This document shows positions 26,317-34,933 of a DNA stretch of 64,000 nt, in pieces. A model generated the notes under the pieces. It did not search any database and had not been told where the DNA came from. It worked only from the letters and a program-made list of their open reading frames with translations. The stretch covers positions 1 through 64,000 of the forward strand of contig NZ_JAOANW010000004.1 of NCBI RefSeq assembly GCF_026162365.1, read 5' to 3'. Numbering within the stretch: position 1 is the first letter of the stretch; each line of letters opens with the position of its first letter. This DNA comes from Nitratireductor luteus. GTDB taxonomy: Bacteria > Pseudomonadota > Alphaproteobacteria > Rhizobiales > Rhizobiaceae. A program made the translations under genes and the position numbers.

Positions 26317-26649
26317 ATGACATCGACATTCAAAGCTGTCTCTTGCGTCCTCCTCCTGGCATTCTGGCCGGTCGCGGCCAGCGCAGGCGACATGGGCACC
26401 GGACGTCGTCTTGCGGAAGCGCAATGCCGTACTTGCCACGGGCTCGACGGGATCGCTAAGATTCCCGTCGCGCCCCATCTGGCAGGCGAAAGCGAAATAT
26501 ACCTGCAGGCGCAGCTGAAGGCCTTTCGCTCCGGCAAGCGTGAAAGCGAGATGATGAACGTTGTGGCGAAGAATCTTTCAGACGACGATATCGCTGATCT
26601 CGCTGCCTGGTATTCCGCGATCAAGATCGAGGTCGAGATGCCGGAATAG
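26317..26649 (+). CDS. Small periplasmic class I cytochrome c
   Basis: 110 residues: signal peptide to about residue 23 (SAVCVLL-type hydrophobic core, cut after ASA), one heme motif CRTCH near 37-41, and an axial Met probably in the SEMMNVVAKNL region. It is about the size of the cytochrome c553/c4-half family. It lies 40 bp after the PQQ-type dehydrogenase and probably takes its electrons. Confidence 0.9.
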   Translation: MTSTFKAVSCVLLLAFWPVAASAGDMGTGRRLAEAQCRTCHGLDGIAKIPVAPHLAGESEIYLQAQLKAFRSGKRESEMMNVVAKNLSDDDIADLAAWYSAIKIEVEMPE

Positions 26650-26999
26650 ACCTTCCGCATTTCATGGTGCGGCACGGTGGGATCCCGGCGCTCTACAGTG
26701 GCCTCGACATGGTCGCAGGCCGACGACAGGCCTGCCGGTTATGAGTGCCCATACTCCTGCCGGTTCGACGCGTCGCTGTCGTTCGTGTCGAGCTGATCGA
26801 GATGGCCCTCTTGCATCAGCAGGGCGCCTCTTCCTCGCTTTACAGTTCGTTCACGCATAAACCTGAACTCGATCTCCCCACTTGCTTTCGCTGGCTCAGG
26901 CACGGACCGTCAGATATCGTTCAAGTACTATTCGGTATTTATCAATCGAGCGGAGCCCGCTTTAATCGGACTTGCATCCGATGACGAGGGGGTAGGACG
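26650..26999. other. Intergenic, 350 bp
   Basis: No gene is supported here. The last 80 bases become more AT-rich and probably hold the promoter of the receptor-like gene, but no clear -35/-10 pair can be named. Confidence 0.5.
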
Positions 27000-28112
27000 A
27001 TGCGTGGTTCCATGTTCGATGGCTGGCGGAAGGCCTTTCTTGCTGTGTTCGTGCCTATGGGGCTGGCCGGCTTGCCCGCGGCTGCCGGTGCCCAGGAGGC
27101 AGCCGACCCGCCGCCGCAGGCGCTAAAGGTCGGGCTCTATGTCAGCCCGCCATTCGTCGTGGAAGAGGACGGCCGCTTTACAGGCATGGCCGTGGAGCTT
27201 TGGGAAACGATCGCCGCCGAGCTCGGGCTTCGCTCCGATTACCGGAGCGTGCCGACCCTCGGCGAACTCGTCCAGGCGACGGTTGACGGCGAGTTCGACA
27301 TCGCCCTGACCAACCTCACGATCACGGAGAACCGCGCCCAGCGCATGGATTTCACCCATCCCTGGTATGACGCCGGACTGCGGATCATGGTCAACGAGGA
27401 CCAGGGCACCAGCTTCTCGGCCCTGGTCGCGGGCTTGCGGGAATCGGGGCATCTCAAGGCCTATTCCTGGCTTGTCTTCGTCATTCTGACGGCGACGGTC
27501 CTCCTCACGCTTTTCGATCGGCAGTTCGACAGGGAGTTCCCGCGCCGCTGGCGCGACGGGCTTGCCGAAAGCTTCTATTCGGTGATGTCGATCGCCACGT
27601 CCGGCAGGTCGCCGGGGCGCAAGAACCTTTTCGGCTGGATCGGGCGTATCTGGCAGGGCCTGTGGCTGGTCTGCGGGATCGCGGTGCTTGCCTATCTGAC
27701 CTCCTCGGTCACCAGCGTCATGACCACGTTGTCGCTCACGAACCAGATCAACAGCGTCGCCGATCTTCCCGGCAAGGCGGTCGGGGTCTTCACCGGCAGC
27801 GTAACGGAAGAATATGCCCGGGAAAGCGGCCTTGCCTCACGCCCCTACCGCAACTTGGATGAGGCCGTCGAAGCTTTGATCGACGGAGGGATCGCAGCGA
27901 TAATCGCCGACGCGCCCGTTTTGGAATACTACGCTCTTCGCAATCCGGATCAGCCCGTCGCGGTGGTCGGCCCAATCTTCGAGCCGGACAAATACGGCTT
28001 CGGCCTGCAGCACAGCAGCGACCTCACCAGACCGCTGACAGTGGAGATCATCGGCGCCCACGAAAGTGGCATCCTCGAAGAGTTGCGGGTGAAATATTTC
28101 GGCGAACGGTAA
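27000..28112 (+). CDS. Bacterial ionotropic glutamate receptor-like channel
   Basis: 370 residues arranged like prokaryotic GluR0-type proteins: signal peptide (1-31), S1 ligand lobe (41-135; GLYVSPPFVV, TITENRAQRMDFTHPWY with the ligand Arg probably R112), TM1 about 155-171, re-entrant pore loop about 188-204, TM2 about 216-238, then the S2 lobe (250-368; VGVFTGSV, AIIADAPVLEYY with D304). Plain ABC binding proteins lack the inserted membrane part. The pore loop reads FYSVMSIATSGR rather than the potassium filter TVGYG, so ion choice is unclear. The ATG at 27000 follows GAGGGGGTAGGACG. Confidence 0.8.
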   Translation: MRGSMFDGWRKAFLAVFVPMGLAGLPAAAGAQEAADPPPQALKVGLYVSPPFVVEEDGRFTGMAVELWETIAAELGLRSDYRSVPTLGELVQATVDGEFDIALTNLTITENRAQRMDFTHPWYDAGLRIMVNEDQGTSFSALVAGLRESGHLKAYSWLVFVILTATVLLTLFDRQFDREFPRRWRDGLAESFYSVMSIATSGRSPGRKNLFGWIGRIWQGLWLVCGIAVLAYLTSSVTSVMTTLSLTNQINSVADLPGKAVGVFTGSVTEEYARESGLASRPYRNLDEAVEALIDGGIAAIIADAPVLEYYALRNPDQPVAVVGPIFEPDKYGFGLQHSSDLTRPLTVEIIGAHESGILEELRVKYFGER

Positions 28113-28188
28113 CGATGGGCCTGTGCATCCGCATCGCTAATGCCACCGTTCCCGCACGGTCAATCGTCACCTCCCTTGCGCCGTGCGC

Positions 28189-28671
28189 CTATGGCCCCGG
28201 CTTCGGAATCGCCAGCGTAATGTCGTCCTTTACGGTCTCCATAACGACATAAGTGTGGGTCTGGAGAACGCCGGGCAATTTTGAAATCACCGCGCCCAGT
28301 ATCTGCCGATAGGCTGCAATATCCTTGGTCCTGACCTTCAGCAGATAGTCGTAGCCCCCCGCGATCATGAGGCATGACTGAATCTCGGGAACTCTCGCAA
28401 CGGCCGCATTGAAGGCCTCGAGGTCATCCGAAGTCGTGCCTTTCATCTGGACCTGCACCATGGCCAGATGGGCGACATCCATCGCGGCAGGATTCAGTCT
28501 GGCGAAATAGCCCGAGATAACGCCGGAATTCTCAAGTCGCCTCAAGCGCTCCGCACACGGTGTTTTCGTGAGATGCACGCGGCGCGACAGCTCTGTGACC
28601 GTCATCCGCCCGTCATTCTGCAACTCCTGAAGAATGCGCAGATCCGTCGTGTCGAGCCGAATTGCTGTCAT
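28189..28671 (-). CDS. Lrp/AsnC-family transcriptional regulator
   Basis: 160 residues: helix-turn-helix in TDLRILQELQNDGRMTVTELS and HLTKTPCAERLRRLE, and a RAM ligand domain with GGYDYLLKVRTKDI. It is divergent from nhaC across an AT-rich 142-bp gap (28672-28813) that can hold both promoters, so nhaC and its own gene are likely targets. It is distinct from the Lrp protein at 1716. Confidence 0.92.
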   Translation of the reverse strand: MTAIRLDTTDLRILQELQNDGRMTVTELSRRVHLTKTPCAERLRRLENSGVISGYFARLNPAAMDVAHLAMVQVQMKGTTSDDLEAFNAAVARVPEIQSCLMIAGGYDYLLKVRTKDIAAYRQILGAVISKLPGVLQTHTYVVMETVKDDITLAIPKPGP

Positions 28672-28813
28672 GACAAATTCCTACTATAAGCTAGAATGGC
28701 AGACGTTTTGGCTATTTATAGCGCAAATATGGAGCATAAATCTACAATATAACTGTTATTATCCAGTTTAAAGGGAAAACATAAATCCGAAGAGATAAAG
28801 AAGGGAACATGCC

Positions 28814-30334
28814 ATGACTGCACCGGAAAGGGCTTTACCCAGCCTGCCCCTGGCTCTCACACCCGTCTTGCTGACGTTGATCGTTCTGGGCGTACAGCTT
28901 TTCTATTTCGACGACTTCACCCCTCATGTCCCACTCGCCATCGGCTTGGCGATCACAGGGCTGGTCGGAATCAAGCTCGGCTTCAACTGGCAGGACATCG
29001 AGAAGGGCGTTTTCCACGTCATCCACGTCTCGCTGCCATCCGTCTCGGTTCTCATCACCGTCGGTATGATCATTGGCGTGTGGATCGCCAGCGGCACGGT
29101 GCCTACGCTCATCTATTACGGGTTGACCATCCTCTCGCCGCAGATCTTTCTCGCCGCCGCGATGATCCTGTGTTCAGTCGTCTCACTTTCGCTCGGCACA
29201 TCGTGGGGAACGGTGGGCACTGTGGGTCTCGCCCTGATGGGCATCGGCGCGGGCTTTGGCATTCCCATGTATTGGACGGCCGGAGCGGTGGTTTCGGGGG
29301 CGTTCTTCGGCGACAAGGTCTCACCGCTTTCGGACACGACGAACCTTGCACCCGCTGTTACCGGCGTCGACGTGTTCTCTCATATCAAGAACATGATGCC
29401 GACGACTGTACCGTCGATGCTGATAGCTCTCGGCATTTATCTCTTCGCGGGATTTGGGCTGATTGACGCCGATGGCGCTTCCTTCGAACGCATCAATGTC
29501 ATCACCACCGCCCTTCAGGACAATTTCCATATCTCGATATGGCTGCTGCTGCCGGCGCTTCTGGTGATCGTTCTGGCGGTCAGGCGCATGCCGCCTATCC
29601 CGTCGCTCTTTGCCGGCGTTCTCGCCGGCGCGGCGACCGCCATGATCGCACAGGGTGTAAGCCTGCATGACACCTTCACCTACGCCAATAGCGGCTATTC
29701 CATAGAGACGGGCATCAGCGAAATCGACAGCCTGCTCAATCGCGGCGGCATCCAATCGATGATGTGGACCATCTCGCTGGTGCTCATCGCGCTTGGCTTC
29801 GGCGGCGCGCTGGAGAAAACCGGCTGTCTTGAAACCATCATCCAGGCGATCATGACGAAGATCCGCAGCTTTGCCGGTATTCAGTCGGCGGCGATCGGTA
29901 CCTCGATGGCCACCAACCTGGTCGCCGGCGATCCCTACCTGTCGATCGCCTTGCCCGGTCGCATGTATGCGCCCGTCTATCGGGGCATGGGCTATTCGAC
30001 GCTGAATCTGTCGCGTGCGGTTGAAGAAGGCGGGACGCTGATCTCCCCTCTGATTCCGTGGAATGCTGGCGGCGCCTTCGTCATCAGCGCCTTGGCGCTG
30101 GGCGTCTCTAGCGGGCATATGGAGAACCTGCTCTACATCCCCCTCGCGTTTGCGTGCTGGCTGTCGCCGCTCTTCGGTCTCATCTATGCGCATACCGGCC
30201 TCTTCTCTCCACGCGCCAGCGAGGATGAGAAGCGTGGCTGGGCCGAATCCGGTGAAGCCGTGGCAGACCTCAGCGCCCAGGGATGGGTCGACGAGGAGGA
30301 AAGTGCCAAGGCCCAGCCGGCAACCGCAGGCTGA
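28814..30334 (+). CDS. nhaC: NhaC-family Na+/H+ antiporter
   Basis: 506 residues with about 11-12 membrane segments. Family segments are VGMIIGVWIASGTVPTLIYYG, SLGTSWGTVGTVG and SGAFFGDKVSPLSDTTNLA, with a repeat-like second half (ATNLVAGDPYLSIALPGRMY, LISPLIPWNAGGAF). It exchanges cytoplasmic Na+ (or another cation or carboxylate) for H+. The start has GAAGGG upstream. A strong terminator follows. Confidence 0.93.
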   Translation: MTAPERALPSLPLALTPVLLTLIVLGVQLFYFDDFTPHVPLAIGLAITGLVGIKLGFNWQDIEKGVFHVIHVSLPSVSVLITVGMIIGVWIASGTVPTLIYYGLTILSPQIFLAAAMILCSVVSLSLGTSWGTVGTVGLALMGIGAGFGIPMYWTAGAVVSGAFFGDKVSPLSDTTNLAPAVTGVDVFSHIKNMMPTTVPSMLIALGIYLFAGFGLIDADGASFERINVITTALQDNFHISIWLLLPALLVIVLAVRRMPPIPSLFAGVLAGAATAMIAQGVSLHDTFTYANSGYSIETGISEIDSLLNRGGIQSMMWTISLVLIALGFGGALEKTGCLETIIQAIMTKIRSFAGIQSAAIGTSMATNLVAGDPYLSIALPGRMYAPVYRGMGYSTLNLSRAVEEGGTLISPLIPWNAGGAFVISALALGVSSGHMENLLYIPLAFACWLSPLFGLIYAHTGLFSPRASEDEKRGWAESGEAVADLSAQGWVDEEESAKAQPATAG

Positions 30335-30352
30335 GTTCCGGTCATCGTTAAG

Positions 30353-30395
30353 GCGCCGTGCGCCCAAAGGGACGCACGGCGCTCGATGCTTTTTT
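30353..30395 (+). terminator. Rho-independent terminator after nhaC
   Basis: GCGCCGTGCG, a 10-base loop and CGCACGGCGC form a perfect 10-bp stem, followed within a few bases by a run of six T. It separates nhaC from the metal-resistance block. Confidence 0.85.
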
Positions 30396-30512
30396 ATCCG
30401 CATGTATCCAGATGTCAGGTGGCAGGCGGGCCGCCTTCAGATCGAATGCCCGAAGATTGTCTGCGACGACGCGGTCATGGACAGCCCGCCCGATCAGCGT
30501 TAGTTTCCTTCC

Positions 30513-30836
30513 ATGAAACGGCTGCTGCGTGTCTTTGCCTTCTTGTTGCTTGCGGTTTTCGCTGCGGGCACGGTCGCGCACGCAGCCGCAACGACTGAGA
30601 TGACGCTTCGCATGGCGTTCGGCGCTGCGGCCGCCGTCGACATGGATGATTGCGATGGCTGTGACAAAACGAGCGACACTGCGACCACCTGCGATCAGAG
30701 TTGCACCCAGTCCTTCGCGGCCGTCCTGGCTTCCGAGCCGGCGGAAATAGCCATGCCGACCGTTTCGCTCAGACAATCGGTTCCGCACGATCTTGTCGGC
30801 CGAGTGGGCTCGCCCGAACGGCATCCTCCACGATAA
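30513..30836 (+). CDS. Small secreted Cys-rich protein, CopL-like
   Basis: 107 residues: a signal peptide (RLLRVFAFLLLAVFAAGTVAHA) followed by a short mature part with MDDCDGCDKTSDTATTCDQSC and a C-terminal RHPPR. The clustered Cys and Asp suggest metal binding, and small proteins of this build are found in front of multicopper oxidase genes, as here. No catalytic domain is visible. The ATG at 30513 fits the signal peptide. Confidence 0.7.
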   Translation: MKRLLRVFAFLLLAVFAAGTVAHAAATTEMTLRMAFGAAAAVDMDDCDGCDKTSDTATTCDQSCTQSFAAVLASEPAEIAMPTVSLRQSVPHDLVGRVGSPERHPPR

Positions 30837-30968
30837 CCGTCTCGATTTGACGCCGGTGGGACTCGATCCATCGCCGGGCGTCGCTTGATCGCACGGCCGT
30901 ACGGCCTGCGATGCGAATCGCAACCGCTCCGCGGCTGCGTTATCGGAACCATATTCGGGATGACATAG

Positions 30969-32444
30969 ATGCCTCATCTTCGCGCATCGACGCTTACGCG
31001 TCGGACCTTTCTGTCATCGGCCGCGGCAGGCGTTGCCGCCTCGGTGCTTCCGCTGCATGCGGTTGCTGCCGAAATCCCGCTTCCCCGGGACTACAGGCTT
31101 CGCCCGGGACCGGGCACCGTTCGGCTGGTGCCAGCGCCGTGGAACGAGACGGATGCCTGGACTTACAGCGGTACGGTTCCGGGACCTGAAATCCGGGTCA
31201 GGCAGGGCGATCGCCTGCGCATTGTGGTCGAGAACGGCCTTGCCGAGGAAACGACCGTCCACTGGCACGGTATCCGCACGCCCAACGCCATGGATGGCGT
31301 GCCGCATCTGACGCAGAAGCCGATCGCGGCGGGCGACACCTTCGTCTACGAGTTCGACGCCGTTGATGCCGGCACCTTCTGGTATCACCCGCATCAGCGC
31401 AGCGCTGAGCAGGTCGGCCGTGGGCTCTACGGCCCATTGATCGTGGAGGAGGCCGAGCCGATCCGTGTGGACCGCGACGTCACCTGGATGCTCGACGACT
31501 GGCGGTTGACCAGGACGGCTGCAATCAGCGACGATTTCGGCGGCCGTCATGACATGATGCACAACGGCCGGGTCGGCAACACGGTGACCATCAACGGCCG
31601 GGTGCCGGAAAGCTTCTCCGTCCGCAAGGGCGAACGGATCAGGCTGCGCCTGATCAACGCCGCCAACGCCCGCATCTTCGCGCTGGACTTTGCCGGCCAC
31701 GAGCCGGCGGTCGTTGCATTGGACGGCCAGCCGGTGACGCCTCATGCGCCGGATGGCGGTCTCGTCGTGCTGGGTCCGGCCATGCGTGTCGATCTGGTCC
31801 TCGACTTGACGGGGGTAGCGGGCGGCCGCGCCTCTGTCGTCGACCGCTTCTACGAGGGGCTGGAATATCGTCTCGTCGATCTTGCCTACGGCAGCGAACC
31901 GCTGCGGCAACGCGCACCGGATTGGTCCCTCGCTCTGCCGGCAAATCCGCTTGCCGAACCGGATGCCGCGAATGCGGTCCGGCACGAGGTGGCCTTCAAT
32001 GGCGGGATGATGGGACAGATGGTGATGCAGGAGATGGGCGGCAGCATGGGAGGCGACGACACCAGCGGAGGCATGATGGGCAATATGGCCCCGATGAGGG
32101 GCATGATGCATGGCGACGGCATCTGGTTCGTCAACGGCGTGGCGGCGGAAGGCCATATCCTCGAACCGATGCTGACGCTTGAGCGCGGCAAGAGCTACGT
32201 GCTGGCAATGACCAACGCGACGGCCTGGCATCACCCCATCCACCTCCACGGACATTCCTTCCGCGTGATCGCCCGCAACGGCCGGCCTACACGCTACCGG
32301 GAGTGGCAGGATACGGTGCTGATGGCGCCGCGCGAGAAGGTCGAGATTGCCTTCGTCGCCGACAATCCTGGCGACTGGATGTTCCACTGCCACATTCTCG
32401 AACACCAGGCCTCAGGCATGATGGGCGTCATTCGCATCGCCTGA
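30969..32444 (+). CDS. Multicopper oxidase (CueO/CopA-like), Tat-exported
   Basis: 491 residues. The Tat signal is TRRTFLSSAAAG. The three cupredoxin domains carry all copper-ligand motifs: TVHWHG, FWYHPHQ, HHPIHLHGHSF and FHCHILEHQASGMM (type 1 Cys and axial Met). A Met-rich insert near 340-385 (GGMMGQ, GGSMGG, GGMMGNMAPMRGMMHG) resembles the CueO Cu(I) site. It probably oxidises Cu(I) in the periplasm. First of a closely packed Cu set with the DUF411, TlpA and SCO genes. Confidence 0.93.
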   Translation: MPHLRASTLTRRTFLSSAAAGVAASVLPLHAVAAEIPLPRDYRLRPGPGTVRLVPAPWNETDAWTYSGTVPGPEIRVRQGDRLRIVVENGLAEETTVHWHGIRTPNAMDGVPHLTQKPIAAGDTFVYEFDAVDAGTFWYHPHQRSAEQVGRGLYGPLIVEEAEPIRVDRDVTWMLDDWRLTRTAAISDDFGGRHDMMHNGRVGNTVTINGRVPESFSVRKGERIRLRLINAANARIFALDFAGHEPAVVALDGQPVTPHAPDGGLVVLGPAMRVDLVLDLTGVAGGRASVVDRFYEGLEYRLVDLAYGSEPLRQRAPDWSLALPANPLAEPDAANAVRHEVAFNGGMMGQMVMQEMGGSMGGDDTSGGMMGNMAPMRGMMHGDGIWFVNGVAAEGHILEPMLTLERGKSYVLAMTNATAWHHPIHLHGHSFRVIARNGRPTRYREWQDTVLMAPREKVEIAFVADNPGDWMFHCHILEHQASGMMGVIRIA

Positions 32445-32478
32445 TGCCGAACCGAAAAGAAACGAAAGGAAGAAGACC

Positions 32479-32937
32479 ATGCGCAGATCGATCCTCACCT
32501 TGGCAGCCGCCGCAACGGTCACCGGCGCTGTGGTAGCCTCTGTGCTCTCGCTCCGGCCGGCCGAGGCCCAGGAGGTCATGCTCTACAAGAACCCCCAATG
32601 CGGCTGCTGCGAAGGCTATGCCGACTATATGCGGGAAAACGGCTTTACGGTTACCGTGAAGCCAACCCACGAGCTTGTCGCCATGAGCCGCGAGGCTGGC
32701 ATTCCCGACGATTTCCAGGGCTGCCATCTATCGATGATCGAAGGTTATGCGGTGAGCGGCCACGTCCCGGTGGCCACCGTCAGGAAGCTGCTTTCAGAGC
32801 GCCCCGATATCAAGGGCGTGACGCTGCCCGGCATGCCGCTCGGCTCCCCCGGCATGGGCGGCGAAAAGCAGGAGCCGTTCGAGACCCTCGAAGTCTCCAA
32901 ATCCGGCGAGATAACCGGCGTTTATACGCGGGAATAG
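32479..32937 (+). CDS. DUF411 copper-associated periplasmic protein
   Basis: 152 residues: a signal peptide cut after AEA, then the DUF411 signature YKNPQCGCCEGYADYM with three Cys and later FQGCHLSMIEGYAVSGHVP. DUF411 proteins are found in copper and heavy-metal clusters and are thought to bind metal. It lies 34 bp after the multicopper oxidase. Confidence 0.9.
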   Translation: MRRSILTLAAAATVTGAVVASVLSLRPAEAQEVMLYKNPQCGCCEGYADYMRENGFTVTVKPTHELVAMSREAGIPDDFQGCHLSMIEGYAVSGHVPVATVRKLLSERPDIKGVTLPGMPLGSPGMGGEKQEPFETLEVSKSGEITGVYTRE

Positions 32938-33007
32938 GGGAATGTCCGAAGATGGTCGCTCACCGCGGCGCCAGTGGCCAGTCACGGAGGAATGAAAGGA
33001 ACGCGCC

Positions 33008-33151
33008 ATGATGGGTCAGGGCAGCATGATGGAAGGTATGGACGGTCTCGCGATGTGGGGCATGAGCTTCCTTTGGCTTCTCGTCGTCGCCGTTCTCGTG
33101 CTCGGCGCGGCGGCATTGGTGAAGTATCTCTTCTTCGGAGGCCGCAAATGA
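33008..33151 (+). CDS. 47-residue Met-rich single-span membrane peptide
   Basis: A small gene inside the copper operon with a GGAGG-type site (ACGGAGGAATG) before it. The N-terminus is Met-rich (MMGQGSMMEGMDGLAMWGM), followed by one hydrophobic span (SFLWLLVVAVLVLGAAALVKYLFF) and GGRK. Its stop overlaps the start of the TlpA-like gene by ATGA, strong evidence that it is translated. The Met cluster suggests Cu(I) binding at the membrane. No function is known to me. Confidence 0.75.
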   Translation: MMGQGSMMEGMDGLAMWGMSFLWLLVVAVLVLGAAALVKYLFFGGRK

Positions 33152-33699
33152 GCCCGCTTTCGACCATGCTTCGCGCGCTGGTGCTGCTTGTCGTCCTCGC
33201 CGGTGGCGCTGCAGCGGAAGGATTATCCACCGTACCCCTGCACTCTGAGCCACAGCCGTTGCCCGAAGTTTCCTTCACGGACGCGGCGGGCGAGCCGGTC
33301 ACCCTGCAAAACTGGCGCGGCAAGGTCGTGCTTCTCAACATCTGGGCCACGTGGTGCGCGCCGTGCCGAGAGGAAATGCCGACCCTTGACCGCCTGCAGA
33401 GACGGCTCGGCGGAGATCGGTTCGAGGTGGTCGCCCTGTCCGTCGATCGGGCGGGCGTAGACGTCGTGCGCAAGTTCTTCGATGAGATCGGGATAAAACA
33501 CCTCGCCATCTTCATTGATCAGGACATGAGTCTGCTTCGCGAGCTGGCAATCTACGGCCTGCCCGCCACGCTCCTCATCGATCCGGACGGACATGAGATC
33601 GGCCGCCTCGCAGGTCCGGCCGAATGGGACGCACCGGAAATGATCTCCTCTTTCCAGGACATCTTGAACGAGTATCGAAAGGATGACGAGAAGCCATGA
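33148..33699 (+). CDS. TlpA-family thiol-disulfide/thioredoxin-like protein
   Basis: 183 residues: signal peptide (MLRALVLLVVLAGGAAAEG), then a thioredoxin fold with WATWCAPCREEMPTLDRL (catalytic WCAPC) and the cis-proline loop YGLPATLLID. In copper operons such proteins keep cysteines of metallochaperones reduced. It starts by ATGA overlap with the Met-rich peptide gene and its stop overlaps the SCO1 start the same way. Confidence 0.92.
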   Translation: MSPLSTMLRALVLLVVLAGGAAAEGLSTVPLHSEPQPLPEVSFTDAAGEPVTLQNWRGKVVLLNIWATWCAPCREEMPTLDRLQRRLGGDRFEVVALSVDRAGVDVVRKFFDEIGIKHLAIFIDQDMSLLRELAIYGLPATLLIDPDGHEIGRLAGPAEWDAPEMISSFQDILNEYRKDDEKP

Positions 33700-34439
33700 A
33701 GACTGGAGAATTGGTGAATGCAAAGGCAGCAACTCGGACGAGCATGCTGCATAAAGCTGTGTTCTTCGTCTGGTTCCTGGCTGCTCTGACAGTGGCGACG
33801 TCGGCCCATGCCCACCACCCCGGAGCCGACCTCGATGAAGTGATGGGCAGCAAGGAGAAGTACTTTCAGGCCGTTGATGAGCCGAATGCGCCCGCTTTCG
33901 AGCTGGCGGACGCCGACGGCAATCCTGTCCGGCTTGGCGACTTCGCCGACAAGATTGTCGTTCTCAACTTCATCTTCGCAAGCTGCACCGATGTTTGTCC
34001 GCTTCATTCGGAAATGATCTCGCAGGTGCAGGAGATGGTGAACGATACGCCCATGAAGAGCATGGTGCAGTTCATCAGCGTCACGACCGACCCCTCCGTC
34101 GACACGCCCGACGTGATGAAGGCCTATGGATCCGCCCACGGGCTCGATCCCGTCAACTGGGTGTTCCTCACCATCAGACAAGGCCAGACGGAAGACGCGA
34201 CACGGAAGCTCGCCGAGGAGTACAACTTGCGTTTCGAGCCGCTCGACGAGGGCCAGCAGATGCATGGGGTTGTCACCCACATCATCGACCGCAATGGTCG
34301 TTTTGCGGCGAAATTCCACGGCCTGCGCTTCGACCCCGTCAATATGGTCCAATATATCAACGGGTTGACGAACAACATCGAGCGGCCGGGAGATGAGCCG
34401 CAGAAAAATCTCTGGGACCGTTTGAAGGAATGGTTCTGA
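33696..34439 (+). CDS. SCO1/SenC-family copper metallochaperone
   Basis: 247 residues with an N-terminal membrane anchor (about 17-38) and a thioredoxin-like domain: FIFASCTDVCPLHSEM holds the Cu-binding C-x-x-x-C and the third ligand is His in MHGVVTHIID. SCO proteins deliver copper to the CuA site of cytochrome oxidase or protect against copper and peroxide stress; the neighbours favour copper handling. It starts by ATGA overlap with the TlpA-like gene and ends the operon. Confidence 0.92.
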   Translation: MKTGELVNAKAATRTSMLHKAVFFVWFLAALTVATSAHAHHPGADLDEVMGSKEKYFQAVDEPNAPAFELADADGNPVRLGDFADKIVVLNFIFASCTDVCPLHSEMISQVQEMVNDTPMKSMVQFISVTTDPSVDTPDVMKAYGSAHGLDPVNWVFLTIRQGQTEDATRKLAEEYNLRFEPLDEGQQMHGVVTHIIDRNGRFAAKFHGLRFDPVNMVQYINGLTNNIERPGDEPQKNLWDRLKEWF

Positions 34440-34818
34440 CCTCCAGCCCCATGTGGCTACGGCAAGAACCGCCGGTTCAAACGACAAAGTCCCATCTGTG
34501 AACGTCCCTCAGGCGCGAGGGGAATTTTGGGAGAGCGCAAGCACGGGGTCGGATGCTTCCTCCTCGGTCGCCCACCTGTCGTTCAATTCCAAGAAATACA
34601 GCGCATCTGATTACGGACTCGATTACGACCGCCACGGTGCAAGCCGTGGCGGAGCGCGCGTGTCGGCAAGGCCGCATCCGTTCAGATAATTGCCTTCCGC
34701 ACTCTCGACGACGACTTGGCCGCGGTCCACGGTGGAGGAGACGTCGTTCAGCGCTCTATCTCCTGTCATATAACGCTTTTCCAGCCCGTCTATGCGTCCC
34801 CCTGGGCGGCAGTACTCA
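34440..34818. other. Intergenic between copper and arsenic genes
   Basis: No gene is supported. Short frames show no family features. The operator and promoter of the arsenic genes follow. Confidence 0.5.
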
Positions 34819-34838
34819 ATTTCGACATTTGTCGAAAT
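34819..34838. promoter_or_regulatory. ArsR-type operator, upstream copy
   Basis: ATTTCGACATTTGTCGAAAT is a near-perfect palindrome with 9-bp arms, just before a TTGACT -35 match. ArsR/SmtB repressors bind AT-rich dyads of this kind, and an arsR gene lies downstream. Confidence 0.55.
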
Positions 34839-34842
34839 AGGG

Positions 34843-34871
34843 TTGACTGCGCAATCTGGCATCATTACTCA
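34843..34871 (+). promoter_or_regulatory. Predicted sigma-70 promoter of the ars genes
   Basis: TTGACT and TACTCA are 17 bp apart, between two ArsR-type dyads. The -35 is strong and the -10 weak, as expected of a controlled promoter. Confidence 0.5.
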
Positions 34872-34894
34872 TATTTCGACTTTCTTAGAAATAT
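34871..34894. promoter_or_regulatory. ArsR-type operator, downstream copy
   Basis: ATATTTC and GAAATAT face each other over 10 bases; the left arm extends to ATATTTCGAC, sharing ATTTCGAC with the upstream dyad. It covers the expected transcript start of arsH. Confidence 0.45.
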
Positions 34895-34933
34895 AAGTAA
34901 TGCGCCACCGAATGCGCGCCCAGCAGGATAGAC

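Noticed and set aside
28687-28712. Sigma-54 promoter before nhaC
   Set aside because: The TGGC and GGC blocks are one base off the required spacing.
31014-32405. Minus-strand frame of 463 codons across the multicopper oxidase
   Set aside because: Shadow of a gene with complete copper-ligand motifs.
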